DNA of 64,000 nucleotides, taken from assembly GCA_031553705.1 (NCBI GenBank), contig JAVBLD010000016.1:1-64000 (forward strand), given 5' to 3'. This DNA is from JAVBLD01 sp031553705 (lineage in GTDB: Bacteria; Bacteroidota; Bacteroidia; Bacteroidales; Marinifilaceae). How positions within the stretch are numbered: position 1 is the stretch's first letter; every line of letters begins with the position of its first letter. The notes under the pieces were generated by a model. The model was not told the origin of the DNA, did no database searches, and saw nothing but the letters and a program-made list of their open reading frames with translations. Both the position numbers and the translations under genes were made by a program. Shown here one piece after another: positions 27,792-37,988 of this stretch.

Positions 27792-27908
27792 TTATTTATT
27801 TGTTTATCATAGAATTGTGTGTAATGTGTTTAAATACAGTGTTTTAGATGTTTGTTGAATTTGAAAGGTGAAATATCGTAAAAAGAGAAAATTTTCTGAT
27901 ACTTTGTT

Positions 27909-29261
27909 TTACCGGATTTCCGGCAGATCGATACCTTTGATTTTCCGGTAGAGATTCAAAGCATAGGAATCGGTCATACCGGATACATAATCGACTACGG
28001 TCTGTATCTTTGTATACATCGAATCCTCTTTTTCTACTTTATACTGCTCCGGCATAACCGAGAGGATATTGCGGGCATAGTAGGTTTCGGGTTTCAGTAT
28101 GGCATCGGTATATTCTTTTAGGATTGTACCGAGGATCTTAAATCCGGCAATTTGAATTTGTGTTACTATATTGGTATGGTAGATGCGTTCGTAAGCCAGT
28201 TTTGTACAAGTTTCGTACGCTGTTTTATTCGTACCGGCGATCTCTTTGATTAATGTGCTGTTAAAGTTTCCTTCCATAATAGCGTCATAGTTGGAGCAGA
28301 AAACATCAGCACAGGCGTTAATTAATTTGTTGATTATACCTGCGCGCAGGAAAGCAATACGTTCGTTTTTGTCGGTGACTACCTTAAATGTTTTGGCAAT
28401 AATCTTCAGGTCTTCCTTATCTGCCTGTTTATCGTAAAAGCTTTCCAAGATATCGCACGTTTCATCATAGGAAAGGATACGGAGTTTGTGCGAGTCTTCA
28501 ATATCCATGATCTGATAGCAGATGTCGTCGGCGGCCTCTACTAAGTAAACCAAAGGGTGGCGTACATATCGTAACGGGTGGTCGCTGATTTTGCTGATCC
28601 CCAACTCTTCGGCTACCTGCCGGAAGGTCTCTTTTTCACTCTGAAAAAAACCGTACTTAAAGCCTTTGGAGTTGGAACCGAAGGATTCGAAAGGATATTT
28701 TACAATGGATGCCAGTGTGGTATAAGTCATTGTATAGCCTCCGGGCCGACGTCCGTTGAAGCTGTGCGTCAGCAGACGGAAAGCGTTGGCATTGCCTTCA
28801 AAATGGCTGATATCAGCCCACTCTTCATCGGAGAGTAGTTTTTTTAGATATACACCTTCGCCTTCGCTGAAAAAAGAAGATATAGCCTCTTCCCCCGAAT
28901 GCCCGAACGGCGGATTGCCCAGATCGTGGGCTAAACAGGCGGAGCTGACAATTGTCCCGATCTCTTCCAGTATTTCCGGATTATCGAGTACCGGCGCCTG
29001 TTTTTTGACAAACTGGGCGATTTTATTACCTAAGGAACGCCCGACGCTGGCCACCTCCAGGCTATGAGTGAGACGGTTATGTACAAATATATTGCCCGGT
29101 AGAGGAAATACTTGTGTTTTGTTTTGTAAACGACGGAACGGAGAGGAGAATATCAGCCGGTCGTAGTCCCGTTGGAACTGTGAACGATCATGAGAATGGA
29201 ACAACGATGCGGCGCTTTCCGGATGATATCGGCGTGCTGATAAAAGGTTATTCCAATCCAT
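27909..29261 (-). CDS. dGTPase-like HD-domain nucleotide triphosphohydrolase
   Basis: Protein of 450 aa of the Dgt family, which hydrolyses dGTP or other dNTPs to nucleoside and triphosphate. The HD metal site is visible: His66 in NRLTHSLEVA, the His-Asp pair in LAHDLGNPPFGH, and a later Asp in VEAADDICYQIMD. FSSPFRRLQNKTQVFP is the family's N-terminal signature. ATG at 29261 (MDWNNLLSARR) matches the normal N-terminus; the frame stays open to 29318, but those residues look like leader. The exact preference among dNTPs is unknown. Confidence 0.92.
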   Translation of the reverse strand: MDWNNLLSARRYHPESAASLFHSHDRSQFQRDYDRLIFSSPFRRLQNKTQVFPLPGNIFVHNRLTHSLEVASVGRSLGNKIAQFVKKQAPVLDNPEILEEIGTIVSSACLAHDLGNPPFGHSGEEAISSFFSEGEGVYLKKLLSDEEWADISHFEGNANAFRLLTHSFNGRRPGGYTMTYTTLASIVKYPFESFGSNSKGFKYGFFQSEKETFRQVAEELGISKISDHPLRYVRHPLVYLVEAADDICYQIMDIEDSHKLRILSYDETCDILESFYDKQADKEDLKIIAKTFKVVTDKNERIAFLRAGIINKLINACADVFCSNYDAIMEGNFNSTLIKEIAGTNKTAYETCTKLAYERIYHTNIVTQIQIAGFKILGTILKEYTDAILKPETYYARNILSVMPEQYKVEKEDSMYTKIQTVVDYVSGMTDSYALNLYRKIKGIDLPEIR

Positions 29262-29355
29262 AATTAATATATATGGGGGACAAGCCGGGCATAAGGATTT
29301 ACCATTTTCAACTTTCAATTAAAATTGCCTTTTCCTTGTCCCCCCTGTTTTTGAA

Positions 29356-30669
29356 TTATACGTTCTGACTGATAAAATGGAAGTGACTGCCGAATCGTTC
29401 AAAAGCCGCTTTATCCAACATTTCCTGATGATCAGGATGGGCGATGGATATAATGGCTTTTGCTCTTTCCTGTAAAGTCTTACCATATAGATCTACTGCA
29501 CCGAATTCGGTTACGATAAAATGAACGTCAAAGCGGGTAGTAACGACTCCGGCTCCATTTAGCAGAGTCGGTGTGATCTTACTGACTCCTTTGTTGGTTA
29601 CCGAGGGTAGAGCAATGATCGGTTTTCCACCTTCGCTGGCCGCGGCTCCGCGGATAAAATCTAACTGGCCTCCGCATCCGCTGTAGAATTTACAACCGAT
29701 CGAATCGGCATTTACCTGTCCGGTAATATCCACCGAGAGCGCCGAGTTGATAGCGGTCATCTTCGGTTGCTGGGCGATAATGAACGGGTCGTTGGTATAT
29801 CCCACATCCATCATGGCTACCGCCGGGTTGTCGTCAATAAAGTCGTATACCTGTTTGGAACCCATTAAGAATGTAGAAACGATTTTGCCCTTATTGAATT
29901 TTTTATTCAGGTTGTTGATTACACCTCTTTCATATAACGGTAATACACCGTCTGCAAACATTTCGGTATGAATACCGAGGTTTTTGTGATTGCCCAGTTG
30001 GGATAGTACGGCATTCGGGATGGCGCCGATTCCCATTTGAATTGTGGCTCCGTCTTCGATTAAGGCTGCTGCATGAAGTCCGATCTTGATGTCCTGTTCG
30101 GTAAGTATTGCCTGGTGTGCTTCAATCAACGGTGTGTTATCCTCGCAAAGGATGTCGATATCCGTAAGTTTGATAATGGCATCGCCCCATGCGCGGGGTA
30201 CATGCGGGTTGATGACGCCGATGACGGTTTTGGCTGTCTGTACGGCAGCTAAAGTTGCATCAACGGAAGTACCCATCGATACATAACCGTGTTTGTCCGG
30301 CGGACATACCTGAATCATTACTACATCTACCGGGGTGATCCCGCTGCGGATCAGTTTCTGGGTTTCGCTCAGGTGTACAGGGATGTAGTCTGCATAACCT
30401 TCCTGGGTTGGTTTACGCACATTACCGCCGACGAAGAACGATTCCAGGAAGAATATCCCTTCGAACTCGGCTTCCGCGTACGGAGCGTTTCCTTCTGTAT
30501 GGAGATGTTGGATTTTTATGTTTTTCAATTCTCCCGCCCGGCCTCTTTTGCATAATGCCTGTATAAGGCCTTGCGGCGCGCAAGCCACGCTATGCAGGTG
30601 AATACGGTCGCCGGATTTTACTACTTTCACCGCCTCGTCAAATGATACTGTTTTAATTCCTTTATACAT
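29356..30669 (-). CDS. Acetyl-CoA hydrolase/CoA-transferase family enzyme
   Basis: 437-aa class I CoA-transferase of the 4-hydroxybutyrate/butyrate:acetate type. The N-terminal oxyanion-loop strand GDRIHLHSVACAPQ, central MGIGAIPNAVLSQL, the catalytic Glu in HTEMFADG and the C-terminal CoA site YSGCGGQLDF are present. It moves CoA between short-chain acids, probably making or using acetate, propionate or butyrate. Donor and acceptor cannot be fixed from the sequence. It stands alone between the dGTPase and the thioredoxin gene; both are on the same strand but are not obviously linked. Confidence 0.88.
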   Translation of the reverse strand: MYKGIKTVSFDEAVKVVKSGDRIHLHSVACAPQGLIQALCKRGRAGELKNIKIQHLHTEGNAPYAEAEFEGIFFLESFFVGGNVRKPTQEGYADYIPVHLSETQKLIRSGITPVDVVMIQVCPPDKHGYVSMGTSVDATLAAVQTAKTVIGVINPHVPRAWGDAIIKLTDIDILCEDNTPLIEAHQAILTEQDIKIGLHAAALIEDGATIQMGIGAIPNAVLSQLGNHKNLGIHTEMFADGVLPLYERGVINNLNKKFNKGKIVSTFLMGSKQVYDFIDDNPAVAMMDVGYTNDPFIIAQQPKMTAINSALSVDITGQVNADSIGCKFYSGCGGQLDFIRGAAASEGGKPIIALPSVTNKGVSKITPTLLNGAGVVTTRFDVHFIVTEFGAVDLYGKTLQERAKAIISIAHPDHQEMLDKAAFERFGSHFHFISQNV

Positions 30670-30849
30670 AGGGTTAAATTTTGAGTAATTTCTTTTTAAA
30701 GCGATGCGAAGTTATGATAATAAAATCAAAAACAGAAGAAAAACAGGTACATTTTGGATTGCCGGTTGCGGGGCACATTTGAACCTGATGTCGTGCTGAT
30801 TAAAGCTTTGATATAAGGTACAGAGTCCACAAATGGCAATTTCGAATAT

Positions 30850-31359
30850 TTATTTTTTGTATTTCTTGATCAGCGCTCCGACCACATCTTCCGTCAATTC
30901 GTGCCCTTGCAGGGATGGAAAACCTTCCCAACGCACAACGCCTTTCGGGTCGATCAGAATTACATGGGGGATACCTTTTACTTCCAGCTCTTTTTTCATG
31001 GTTCCTGCAGGATCTACGCCGCTTGCATATTTGATTTCCGGATTAGTCATTGCTTTCACTTTCTCTGCCGGTTCGTCGGATATGCCGATAACTACCAGGT
31101 CTTTTTTGAATTTTTTCTGAATCTCATTCAGTTTAGGAATAGCCCCCCGGCATGGTCCGCACCATGTGGCCCAGAAATCAACCAGTACAAATTTTCCTTT
31201 GGTTTTCGGTTGTGCTGAGATCCATTCTTTTACAACTAAATCAGGCGCTTTCTCATTTAAAATAGATTTGGCCCATAACCGTTTTTCATTGTTACTTTCT
31301 TGTGCAAATAGGGCTGTTGAGCACAATAAAAGTCCGATTAAAATAGATTTCATATACAT
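30850..31359 (-). CDS. TlpA/ResA-like thioredoxin-fold protein
   Basis: Secreted thioredoxin of 169 aa (167 from the second ATG at 31353): signal peptide KSILIGLLLCSTALFAQ, then an AhpC/TSA-Redoxin-type fold with the redox pair CGPC in FWATWCGPCRGAIP near residue 80. The cis-proline loop GIPHVILIDPKG follows near 130. Such proteins reduce or sort disulfides in the periplasm. Not linked to cytochrome biogenesis genes here, so the partner is unknown. Confidence 0.9.
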   Translation of the reverse strand: MYMKSILIGLLLCSTALFAQESNNEKRLWAKSILNEKAPDLVVKEWISAQPKTKGKFVLVDFWATWCGPCRGAIPKLNEIQKKFKKDLVVIGISDEPAEKVKAMTNPEIKYASGVDPAGTMKKELEVKGIPHVILIDPKGVVRWEGFPSLQGHELTEDVVGALIKKYKK

Positions 31360-31488
31360 TTTGATTTAAGGTTTAGAGTACAATGTATAAGATACAATAT
31401 TCTTTACCTCCTGTAAACTTATACATTGTATTCTTTAGATCTTATTTTATCTATATTTATTGAATTATAAATATCATCGGGGCTCTTT

Positions 31489-31938
31489 CTACCGCTTTAT
31501 CGCTCTATCCATATCTCTTTTGGCATCTTTGAGTTTTATAGATTCACGTTTATCATACTCTTTTTTACCTTTTGCCAGTACAATGCGTAATTTTGCCAGT
31601 CCTTTGTCGGTAAGGAATACCTTTATAGGGATAATAGTAAGTCCGGTTTCTTTACTCTTGCGTTCGAGTTTATCCAGTTCTTTCCGGTTAAGTAGCAGCT
31701 TTCGTTCCCGTTTTTCCTCGTGATTGTAGTAGGTGCCGAGTTTATATTCGGCGATATGCATCCCTTTTACCCATAGCTCTCTATTATTAAAAAAGCAATA
31801 TGCATCAACCAGGCTGGCTTTCCCGGCACGGATGGATTTGATCTCAGTGCCGGTAAGTATAATACCCGCATCATATTCTTCGAGAAATTCGTAGTCGAAA
31901 GAGGCTCGTTTATTCCTTATATTGATATTGTTTTGCAT
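31489..31938 (-). CDS. smpB: SsrA-binding protein SmpB
   Basis: 149-aa tmRNA-binding partner used in trans-translation, which frees stalled ribosomes. Typical features are NKRASFDYEF near the start, GTEIKSIRAGKASL, HIAEYKLGTYYNHE, RERKLLLNRKELDKL and a basic tail ending KDAKRDMDRAIKR. Normal length. The start is 9 bases downstream of the Yip1-family gene's stop, suggesting one transcript. Confidence 0.97.
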   Translation of the reverse strand: MQNNINIRNKRASFDYEFLEEYDAGIILTGTEIKSIRAGKASLVDAYCFFNNRELWVKGMHIAEYKLGTYYNHEEKRERKLLLNRKELDKLERKSKETGLTIIPIKVFLTDKGLAKLRIVLAKGKKEYDKRESIKLKDAKRDMDRAIKR

Positions 31939-31947
31939 GCTGATGAA

Positions 31948-32523
31948 TTACAAGTTGAATGTCGGTATTCCAAGAATAATTTTAAGAATTTGTTTTACAA
32001 TAGCCGGCATGCAGATAATGGACAGACCGATGATGATCAGTGTATTGGTTCGTTGTTTCGCCTCAATGCCGGAATATCGTATAATTCCGGAATGCAAGGT
32101 ACGAAAAAATATCAGGCTAACCAATGTAAATAGTTGTTCGATTGCTTTGTTGTCAAAGGCTGCCCCTAAACTGCGAAATGCGACAAATACGGTAGCACTG
32201 TACACCGTCAGATTTAACGCTGCCTGCCCGGATTTATGGAATTTATATGCAATAAACTCCCGTGTAATCAGATAGGCCAGCCATGTACCGGTTGTTGCCG
32301 ATAACAGATTGATCAGTGCGTATTCAATCGATAGAATAAATTGGCCCTGAATGAGGTATGAAAGTAGTATCGGAACAGACATTACGGCGGCGAGAGGGAT
32401 CAGATATGTTTTAAAAATCTCCTGCTCCGAATGATATTCGCTGGCAACTTCTGCCCATACCTCTTCCGGTTTTACCGTTAATTTCCGGGTACGTTCATAT
32501 ATATACCTAAAGTTGTATCTCAT
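31948..32523 (-). CDS. Yip1-family membrane protein
   Basis: 191-aa inner-membrane protein with a soluble start (YERTRKLTVKPEEVWAEVASEYHSEQEIFKTYL) and about five hydrophobic segments between residues 48 and 190, a layout seen in the Yip1 family of Bacteroidota. The family's role in bacteria is not established. ATG at 32523 gives the usual MRYNF-like N-terminus; the frame is open to 32568. It probably forms one transcript with smpB. Confidence 0.8.
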   Translation of the reverse strand: MRYNFRYIYERTRKLTVKPEEVWAEVASEYHSEQEIFKTYLIPLAAVMSVPILLSYLIQGQFILSIEYALINLLSATTGTWLAYLITREFIAYKFHKSGQAALNLTVYSATVFVAFRSLGAAFDNKAIEQLFTLVSLIFFRTLHSGIIRYSGIEAKQRTNTLIIIGLSIICMPAIVKQILKIILGIPTFNL

Positions 32524-32731
32524 TGTAAAGATCTTATTTGGTCGTCCTTTAGAATTGAAGTATATCAAGACGCAAAAATATAAATTTAAGCGTTGATTTT
32601 TAAATAAAATGGATGGTTTGTGTTTTAATATATTGCATAATTCCCCCTTTCCGCTGATTCCGGAGAAAAAACGGTTATTTAGTATACCTTAAAATCTTTC
32701 GCGTCTTTTATAATACTGAATCAGTATTTAT

Positions 32732-34012
32732 TCATTGATGAACGCTTTTTGTTTTTAGACACCAATAGCTATAAGCAGCCACAACAATAAAGCAGAATAG
32801 CGGAACGCTAAATGCCCAATTGATAGAATGTGTTATATCGGATACCAGACCCTGAGCAGCAGTAAGGAGTGCTCCTCCCAAGATCGCCATGATTAATCCC
32901 GAACCGCCGATCTTGGCATCGTCGCCAAGTTTGTACATCGCGGTACCGTATATTGTCGGAAACATCAAAGACATACATACGGATATAAAAATCAGGGCAA
33001 CCACCCCGGCATTCCCATCTGATAAAACTACTATAGCAGAGCAAACTATTCCGCCGATGGCGGCCCAGAGAAGTAAAACTGTCGGTTTTAAAAAGCGCAT
33101 CAGACCGGTGAATGCAAAACGAGAGAGCGTAAAGCCGATCATAGAGTACAGGTAGATTGTAGCCGCATCTTTTTCATTGCAGTGTGAATGTTCCATGACG
33201 TAGCGGATCGTAAACGACCATACTCCAATCTGAGCTCCGACATAAAAAAATTGTGTAATTACACCGAAGAGATAACGTTTGTTTTTTACCAGACGTTTGA
33301 TTGTCGTTCCCAGCATAGGAGAAGCAGAAGTTACATTGCTACCCTTGGGCATCCGGGTGAGCAGGATCATTCCGAAGATAATAAGGAGTGCAACTCCTAC
33401 ACATACATAAGTCATTGTAACAGCATTCAATTCTTTCACTTGGATTTGTTCCAAGACTTCAGTAGACATCGCTGCCCGTTCCAGCGCATTTGCATGATGT
33501 AGTTCTCCCAATATAAAATATTGGCTCAACAGTACGCCTACAATAGATCCTATCGGGTTAAAAGCTTGGGCCAGATTCAGGCGCCGGGTCGCATTTTCTT
33601 CGGGACCCATCGAAAGGATATAGGGATTAGCAGCCGTTTCCAGTATGGAGCATCCGCCGGCCAGGATATAAAGGGCAAAAAGATAAAAACCGTAGCTGGC
33701 GGTAATGCTGGAAGGATAAAACAGAAAGCATCCTCCTGCATAAAGTACCAAACCTAGTAATACTCCCGATTTGTAGGAGTATTTTCTTATAAATAAAGCG
33801 GCGGGAAAAGCAAAACAAAAATAAGAACCATAGAAGGCGATCTGGATCAGGGAAGTTTGAAAATCCGTCATGCTCATGATTTTTTTGAATGCTGCCAGTA
33901 GGGTGTCGGTCATATTATTGGCTAACCCCCACATAAAAAAGAGACTGGTGATCAGGATGAACGGGAGTAAATATTTCTCTCCCCCTTTTCCGGAAAACAT
34001 GGATAGCTTCAT
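32732..34012 (-). CDS. fucP: L-fucose:H+ symporter permease
   Basis: Major-facilitator transporter of 426 aa with 12 predicted segments. The FucP signatures SLFFMWGLANNMTDTL near residue 20 and QIAFYGSYFCFAFPAALFI near 57 are present. FucP imports L-fucose together with a proton and requires the Asp in the NMTD region and a Glu in the membrane. It is the last gene of the lipoprotein-fucI-fucA-fucK-fucP operon, 71 bases after fucK. This order, read along transcription, matches the Bacteroides fucose operon as remembered. Confidence 0.92.
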   Translation of the reverse strand: MKLSMFSGKGGEKYLLPFILITSLFFMWGLANNMTDTLLAAFKKIMSMTDFQTSLIQIAFYGSYFCFAFPAALFIRKYSYKSGVLLGLVLYAGGCFLFYPSSITASYGFYLFALYILAGGCSILETAANPYILSMGPEENATRRLNLAQAFNPIGSIVGVLLSQYFILGELHHANALERAAMSTEVLEQIQVKELNAVTMTYVCVGVALLIIFGMILLTRMPKGSNVTSASPMLGTTIKRLVKNKRYLFGVITQFFYVGAQIGVWSFTIRYVMEHSHCNEKDAATIYLYSMIGFTLSRFAFTGLMRFLKPTVLLLWAAIGGIVCSAIVVLSDGNAGVVALIFISVCMSLMFPTIYGTAMYKLGDDAKIGGSGLIMAILGGALLTAAQGLVSDITHSINWAFSVPLFCFIVVAAYSYWCLKTKSVHQ

Positions 34013-34083
34013 AGGTAAATAATTAAAAATTGAAAATGATTTAATTTATAGCTAAATGATTGATTAATATTTGATTATTGTTC

Positions 34084-35511
34084 TCAATATTCTGTTTGTT
34101 TTGGATCATATTGTTTTGTTTTAATGCTTGAAGCGACGATTTTCCGTCCTTCTTCGAGGTTACGGATTTCTTTCCGGGCAATGGCTTGCATAATGATATT
34201 CCCTATGGCAGTGGATTCCTCATGGCCTTTGATAACGGGTATTCCAAGAGTATTTGCTGTCAATTGGTTCAAGATTTCATTGCGACTTCCGCCTCCAACT
34301 ACATATAAACGGTTTATTTTATATCCGGTACATTGCTTTAATTCGGCCATGATAGCGCCATATTTATTTGCCAGGGATCTCAGGATCATACGGACATATT
34401 CTCCGGCGCAACCGGGAACGGCTTGGTTTGTCCGTATGCAATATTGATTCATCGCCTCTTGCATGGATATAGGATTCGTGAAAGAGGCCTCGTCCGGATC
34501 AATCAGGCTGTTGAAGCCGATAGCCTGGCCGGCTTCTGTCAGCAACTGTTCGTATACATATATTTGCCCCATCCGCTGTTCCCATTCCGTCATAATGTTC
34601 TGTAATAGCCAGAGGCCCGTCATATTCCGGAGGAAACGAATTTTACCTCCCACTCCTCCTTCGTTTGTGAAATTGTGGATCAATGTTTCGTGATTCATGA
34701 TTGCCTGATCCGATTCTATTCCCATCAACGACCATGTGCCGGAACTCAGGTATGCCCAATCTTCCCCGGTAGCGGGGATGGCGGCCACAGCGGAGGCCGT
34801 GTCATGTGAGCCGACCGCGACCACGTCGATAGGTCCGGCGCCCGTTTCGGAGGCGATGTCTTTTCGCAGGGTACCGAGGACAGAGCCCGGATAAACAATA
34901 TCTGACATTAAGCTACGGGGAATGTCCAATGCTTCGAATACTTTATCTTCCCATGTTTTTTGCCGGGCATTAAGTAGTTGAGAGGTGGAAGCGATCGTAT
35001 ATTCGTTTCCGATAAAGCCGGTCAGAAAATAATTGATCAGATCGGGTATAAACAAGAGGTTGCGGGCCGACATAAGTTGCGGGTCTGACTCTCTTCTCAT
35101 GCTGAGAAGTTGGAACGCCGTATTGATCTCCATGAATTGGTTGCCTGTTATGCTATATAGATAATCCCCAGGAAGTATCCGGAATACTTCGTCAAGTATC
35201 CCGGATGTCCGGGTATCTCTATAACATACCGGATTGGAGAGCAGCTTTCCTTTGATATCCAAAAGTCCGAAATCGACTCCCCAGGTATCGACGGCAACGC
35301 TCTTTATATTATAGCCTTTTTGTACGGCTTTGGATATTCCCAGTTTAATCTCGGCAAACAAGGCCGGAAAGTCCCAATACAAGGTATCTCCCAATCTGAC
35401 CTGCCGGTTTTGGAACCGGTGGATTTCTTCCAGCGATATGCGATTATCCTCAATCCGACCGACAATAGCCCTTCCGCTTCCGGCGCCTAGATCCAGTGCA
35501 AGATACTCCAT
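34084..35511 (-). CDS. fucK: L-fuculokinase/rhamnulokinase of the FGGY family
   Basis: 475-aa sugar kinase. The phosphate-1 loop LALDLGAGSGRAIVG, VDTWGVDFG with a catalytic Asp, and the C-terminal ADP loop YVVGGGSRNEILNQLTAN are clear. By sequence it resembles the rhamnulokinase branch that serves as fuculokinase in Bacteroidales. The position between fucA and fucP points to L-fuculose as substrate, giving L-fuculose 1-phosphate for FucA. It begins 6 bases after the fucA stop. Confidence 0.9.
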   Translation of the reverse strand: MEYLALDLGAGSGRAIVGRIEDNRISLEEIHRFQNRQVRLGDTLYWDFPALFAEIKLGISKAVQKGYNIKSVAVDTWGVDFGLLDIKGKLLSNPVCYRDTRTSGILDEVFRILPGDYLYSITGNQFMEINTAFQLLSMRRESDPQLMSARNLLFIPDLINYFLTGFIGNEYTIASTSQLLNARQKTWEDKVFEALDIPRSLMSDIVYPGSVLGTLRKDIASETGAGPIDVVAVGSHDTASAVAAIPATGEDWAYLSSGTWSLMGIESDQAIMNHETLIHNFTNEGGVGGKIRFLRNMTGLWLLQNIMTEWEQRMGQIYVYEQLLTEAGQAIGFNSLIDPDEASFTNPISMQEAMNQYCIRTNQAVPGCAGEYVRMILRSLANKYGAIMAELKQCTGYKINRLYVVGGGSRNEILNQLTANTLGIPVIKGHEESTAIGNIIMQAIARKEIRNLEEGRKIVASSIKTKQYDPKQTEY

Positions 35512-35517
35512 GCCGGA

Positions 35518-36156
35518 TTATTTTGTTGTTTTGCCTAGTATATAGGTTTGCAGATCGTTGATCTCCGCTTCGGTAAGCGTCTGGTATTTGAATTCCGATT
35601 GAACAATGATCCGGCAAGCCATTTCAAAAAACACGGCTTTTTGGAATGCGTCGTCAAAATCTTTGCCGCATACTACTTGTCCGTGCTTGTCCAACAGGGC
35701 GCAGTCGTGATCGATCAATGCTTCCGTTACACCTTTTGCCAGCTCCGGTGATCCGGGACGGTAGTACGGGACAACGGGAATCTTCCGGCCGCAATAACAA
35801 AAGACTTCGGCCGTAACAATATAGTTTTCCGGTTTCTTTTCCATACAGGCGATAACAGTGGCGTAATGGGACTGAAAATGCAGTACCACGTTCATTTCTT
35901 TGCGATTACGCAATATCCCCAGGTGAAAACCGCTTTCCATTGATGGCTTATGGCCTTGTACCAAAGAACCATCATCTATCCGGCATACGGCGATCTTATC
36001 GGGAGTCAGGTTGGGTACCCAGGAGCCGGTTCCCGATATGAGTGCCAATTCTCCTATTCTCCATGACAAGTTGCCGCTGCTGCAAGGCATTAATTTTTCA
36101 TTTCCTGCGCGATGTGCCTCGGCAATAAACCGCGCTATATGTTCGTTTGTGATCAT
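35518..36156 (-). CDS. fucA: L-fuculose-1-phosphate aldolase (class II)
   Basis: Zinc-dependent aldolase of 212 aa that splits fuculose 1-phosphate into dihydroxyacetone phosphate and lactaldehyde. The SSGNLSWR N-terminal phosphate loop, the histidine region LHFQSHYATVIA and LDKHGQVVCG with a third metal His are seen. Compared with the E. coli HxH pair the two histidines here are three residues apart (HFQSH), so only the first aligns. It lies 27 bases after fucI and directly before fucK. Confidence 0.9.
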   Translation of the reverse strand: MITNEHIARFIAEAHRAGNEKLMPCSSGNLSWRIGELALISGTGSWVPNLTPDKIAVCRIDDGSLVQGHKPSMESGFHLGILRNRKEMNVVLHFQSHYATVIACMEKKPENYIVTAEVFCYCGRKIPVVPYYRPGSPELAKGVTEALIDHDCALLDKHGQVVCGKDFDDAFQKAVFFEMACRIIVQSEFKYQTLTEAEINDLQTYILGKTTK

Positions 36157-36183
36157 CTGATTCGTCTGTTTTTGATATAACTG

Positions 36184-37965
36184 TTATTTATACAAAGGTC
36201 CGTATGTCTGACAGGCCCGGTAATCGGCCCCTTCCCGGTCCATGCCGAAGGCATTCCATGCAGAAGGACGGAAAATTTTGTCCTGTTGTACGTTGTGCAT
36301 GCATACGGGGATGCGTAACATAGAAGCAAGAGTGATCAGGTCGGCACCTATATGTCCGTAACAGATTGCTCCGTGGTTTGCTCCCCAATAGTTCATGACC
36401 GAATAGACATCTTTGAAGTTCGAATCGTCGGTCAGACGTGGAGTGAACCAGGTAGTCGGCCATGTTTTGTCGGTGCGTTCATTCAGTATCCGGTGTACGT
36501 CTGACGGAATATCGACGGTCCATCCTTCGGCGATTTGCAGGACAGGGCCAAGGCCTTTAACCATGTTGATTCTCGACATGGTACACGGCATACCACCCCG
36601 GCTCAGGAAATTGGATGAAAAACCTCCTCCCCGGAAGTATTCTCTGTTTGCCGGATACCAGGTTGTCGCTTTCAGGCATGCTTTTACCTCTTCTTCTTTG
36701 ATCTCCTGAAATGGCTTCATGGCCGGTTTTCCATCAATAGTCTGGTACCCGGTGCCATCCAAAGAGGTAGAACCGGAGTTGATCAGGTGTATGATGCCAT
36801 TAGCGGCCATTCCTTCCAGTCTCTTACCCGTTACTCTTTCGATCGCTTCGGGACTCCAATAGGTGCGAACGTCGGAAAAAATCTGGGCAGTATTGGTTAA
36901 AAGATGACCGAACAGCATCGCTACCCCGTTTAACGAATCGTTTTCGGTAGCTACCACATAAGCTTGGCGAATGCCGTTCCAATCGAAGGATGAGTTGAGG
37001 ATTGCCTCTGTAAAATCGCCGTTCGAAAAATGGTCGGTCCACTGGCGTTGTCCCTGGAAACCGGAGACAATGGCATTATGGCCCAACGCTTCTTCAGCAA
37101 ATCCCATCTCTTTCAACTTAGGATTACCGATCATCAAATCCCGGACAATTAACGTCATTTTTACAACAAATTCCCAGTCGGTGTCTTTACCTTCTCTTGA
37201 TTTCCGGATTTCCGGTTTATTGAAATCTTCCCCCTCTTTACAGTTTGCTCTGGTCCAAGCCAAAGCTTTATGAAATTCATCTTTATCGTAAATATCTTCA
37301 TTGATCCGGCGAATAATTTCGGACATATCCACGCTTTCGTTACGCATACCCAGATATTCCTGAAAAAAATCCTGATTTACGATTGAACCGGCAATTCCCA
37401 TACTAACGGACCCGATAGACAGATAGGACTTTCCGCGCATGGCAACGGCTGCCACTGCAGCTCTTGCGAAACGTAACAGTTTTTCCTCTACATCACTCGG
37501 GATAGTTTGATCATGGATATCCTGTACATCTCTGCCATAGATTCCGAAAGCCGGTAGTCCTTTCTGCGTGTGCCCTGCCAGAACTGCTGCCAGGTAAACA
37601 GCGCCGGGACGCTCCGTGCCGTTAAATCCCCATACGGCTTTTATTGTATGCGGATCCATATCCATTGTTTCACTTCCGTAACACCAGCATGGGGTTACAG
37701 AGATGGTGATACCGACTCCCTCTTTTCTGAATTTTTCGGCACATGCCGCACTTTCGGCCACCCGGCCGATCGTCGAATCGGCTATAATGCACTGTACTGG
37801 CGTGCCGTCGCCATATCTTAATGTTTTGGCTAATAAAGCGGCTATATTCTCAGCCATTTTCATAGTCTGCTTTTCCAGTGACTCTCTGACTCCTCCCATA
37901 CGGGCATCTATTGTGGGACGGATACCTATTTTAGGCCATTCTCCTTGAAATCTTTTATTATTCAT
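36184..37965 (-). CDS. fucI: L-fucose isomerase
   Basis: 593-aa manganese-dependent isomerase, the usual size for FucI, converting L-fucose to L-fuculose. Family blocks are IGIRPTIDARMGGVRESLE near the N-terminus, CWCYGSETMD, the GSVSMGIAGSIVN region, VATENDSLNGVAMLFG with catalytic acids, and the C-terminal YWGANHGAICYGHIG holding the metal His. The start is 24 bases after the RbsD/FucU-like lipoprotein, so they share a transcript. Confidence 0.96.
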   Translation of the reverse strand: MNNKRFQGEWPKIGIRPTIDARMGGVRESLEKQTMKMAENIAALLAKTLRYGDGTPVQCIIADSTIGRVAESAACAEKFRKEGVGITISVTPCWCYGSETMDMDPHTIKAVWGFNGTERPGAVYLAAVLAGHTQKGLPAFGIYGRDVQDIHDQTIPSDVEEKLLRFARAAVAAVAMRGKSYLSIGSVSMGIAGSIVNQDFFQEYLGMRNESVDMSEIIRRINEDIYDKDEFHKALAWTRANCKEGEDFNKPEIRKSREGKDTDWEFVVKMTLIVRDLMIGNPKLKEMGFAEEALGHNAIVSGFQGQRQWTDHFSNGDFTEAILNSSFDWNGIRQAYVVATENDSLNGVAMLFGHLLTNTAQIFSDVRTYWSPEAIERVTGKRLEGMAANGIIHLINSGSTSLDGTGYQTIDGKPAMKPFQEIKEEEVKACLKATTWYPANREYFRGGGFSSNFLSRGGMPCTMSRINMVKGLGPVLQIAEGWTVDIPSDVHRILNERTDKTWPTTWFTPRLTDDSNFKDVYSVMNYWGANHGAICYGHIGADLITLASMLRIPVCMHNVQQDKIFRPSAWNAFGMDREGADYRACQTYGPLYK

Positions 37966-37988
37966 ACATATAGCTATTGAAAGTGTGT

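Noticed and set aside
27667..27858. Plus-strand 63-codon frame in the gap after the glycyl-radical operon
   Set aside because: It is antisense to the Walker-A-containing remnant, which gives the better explanation.
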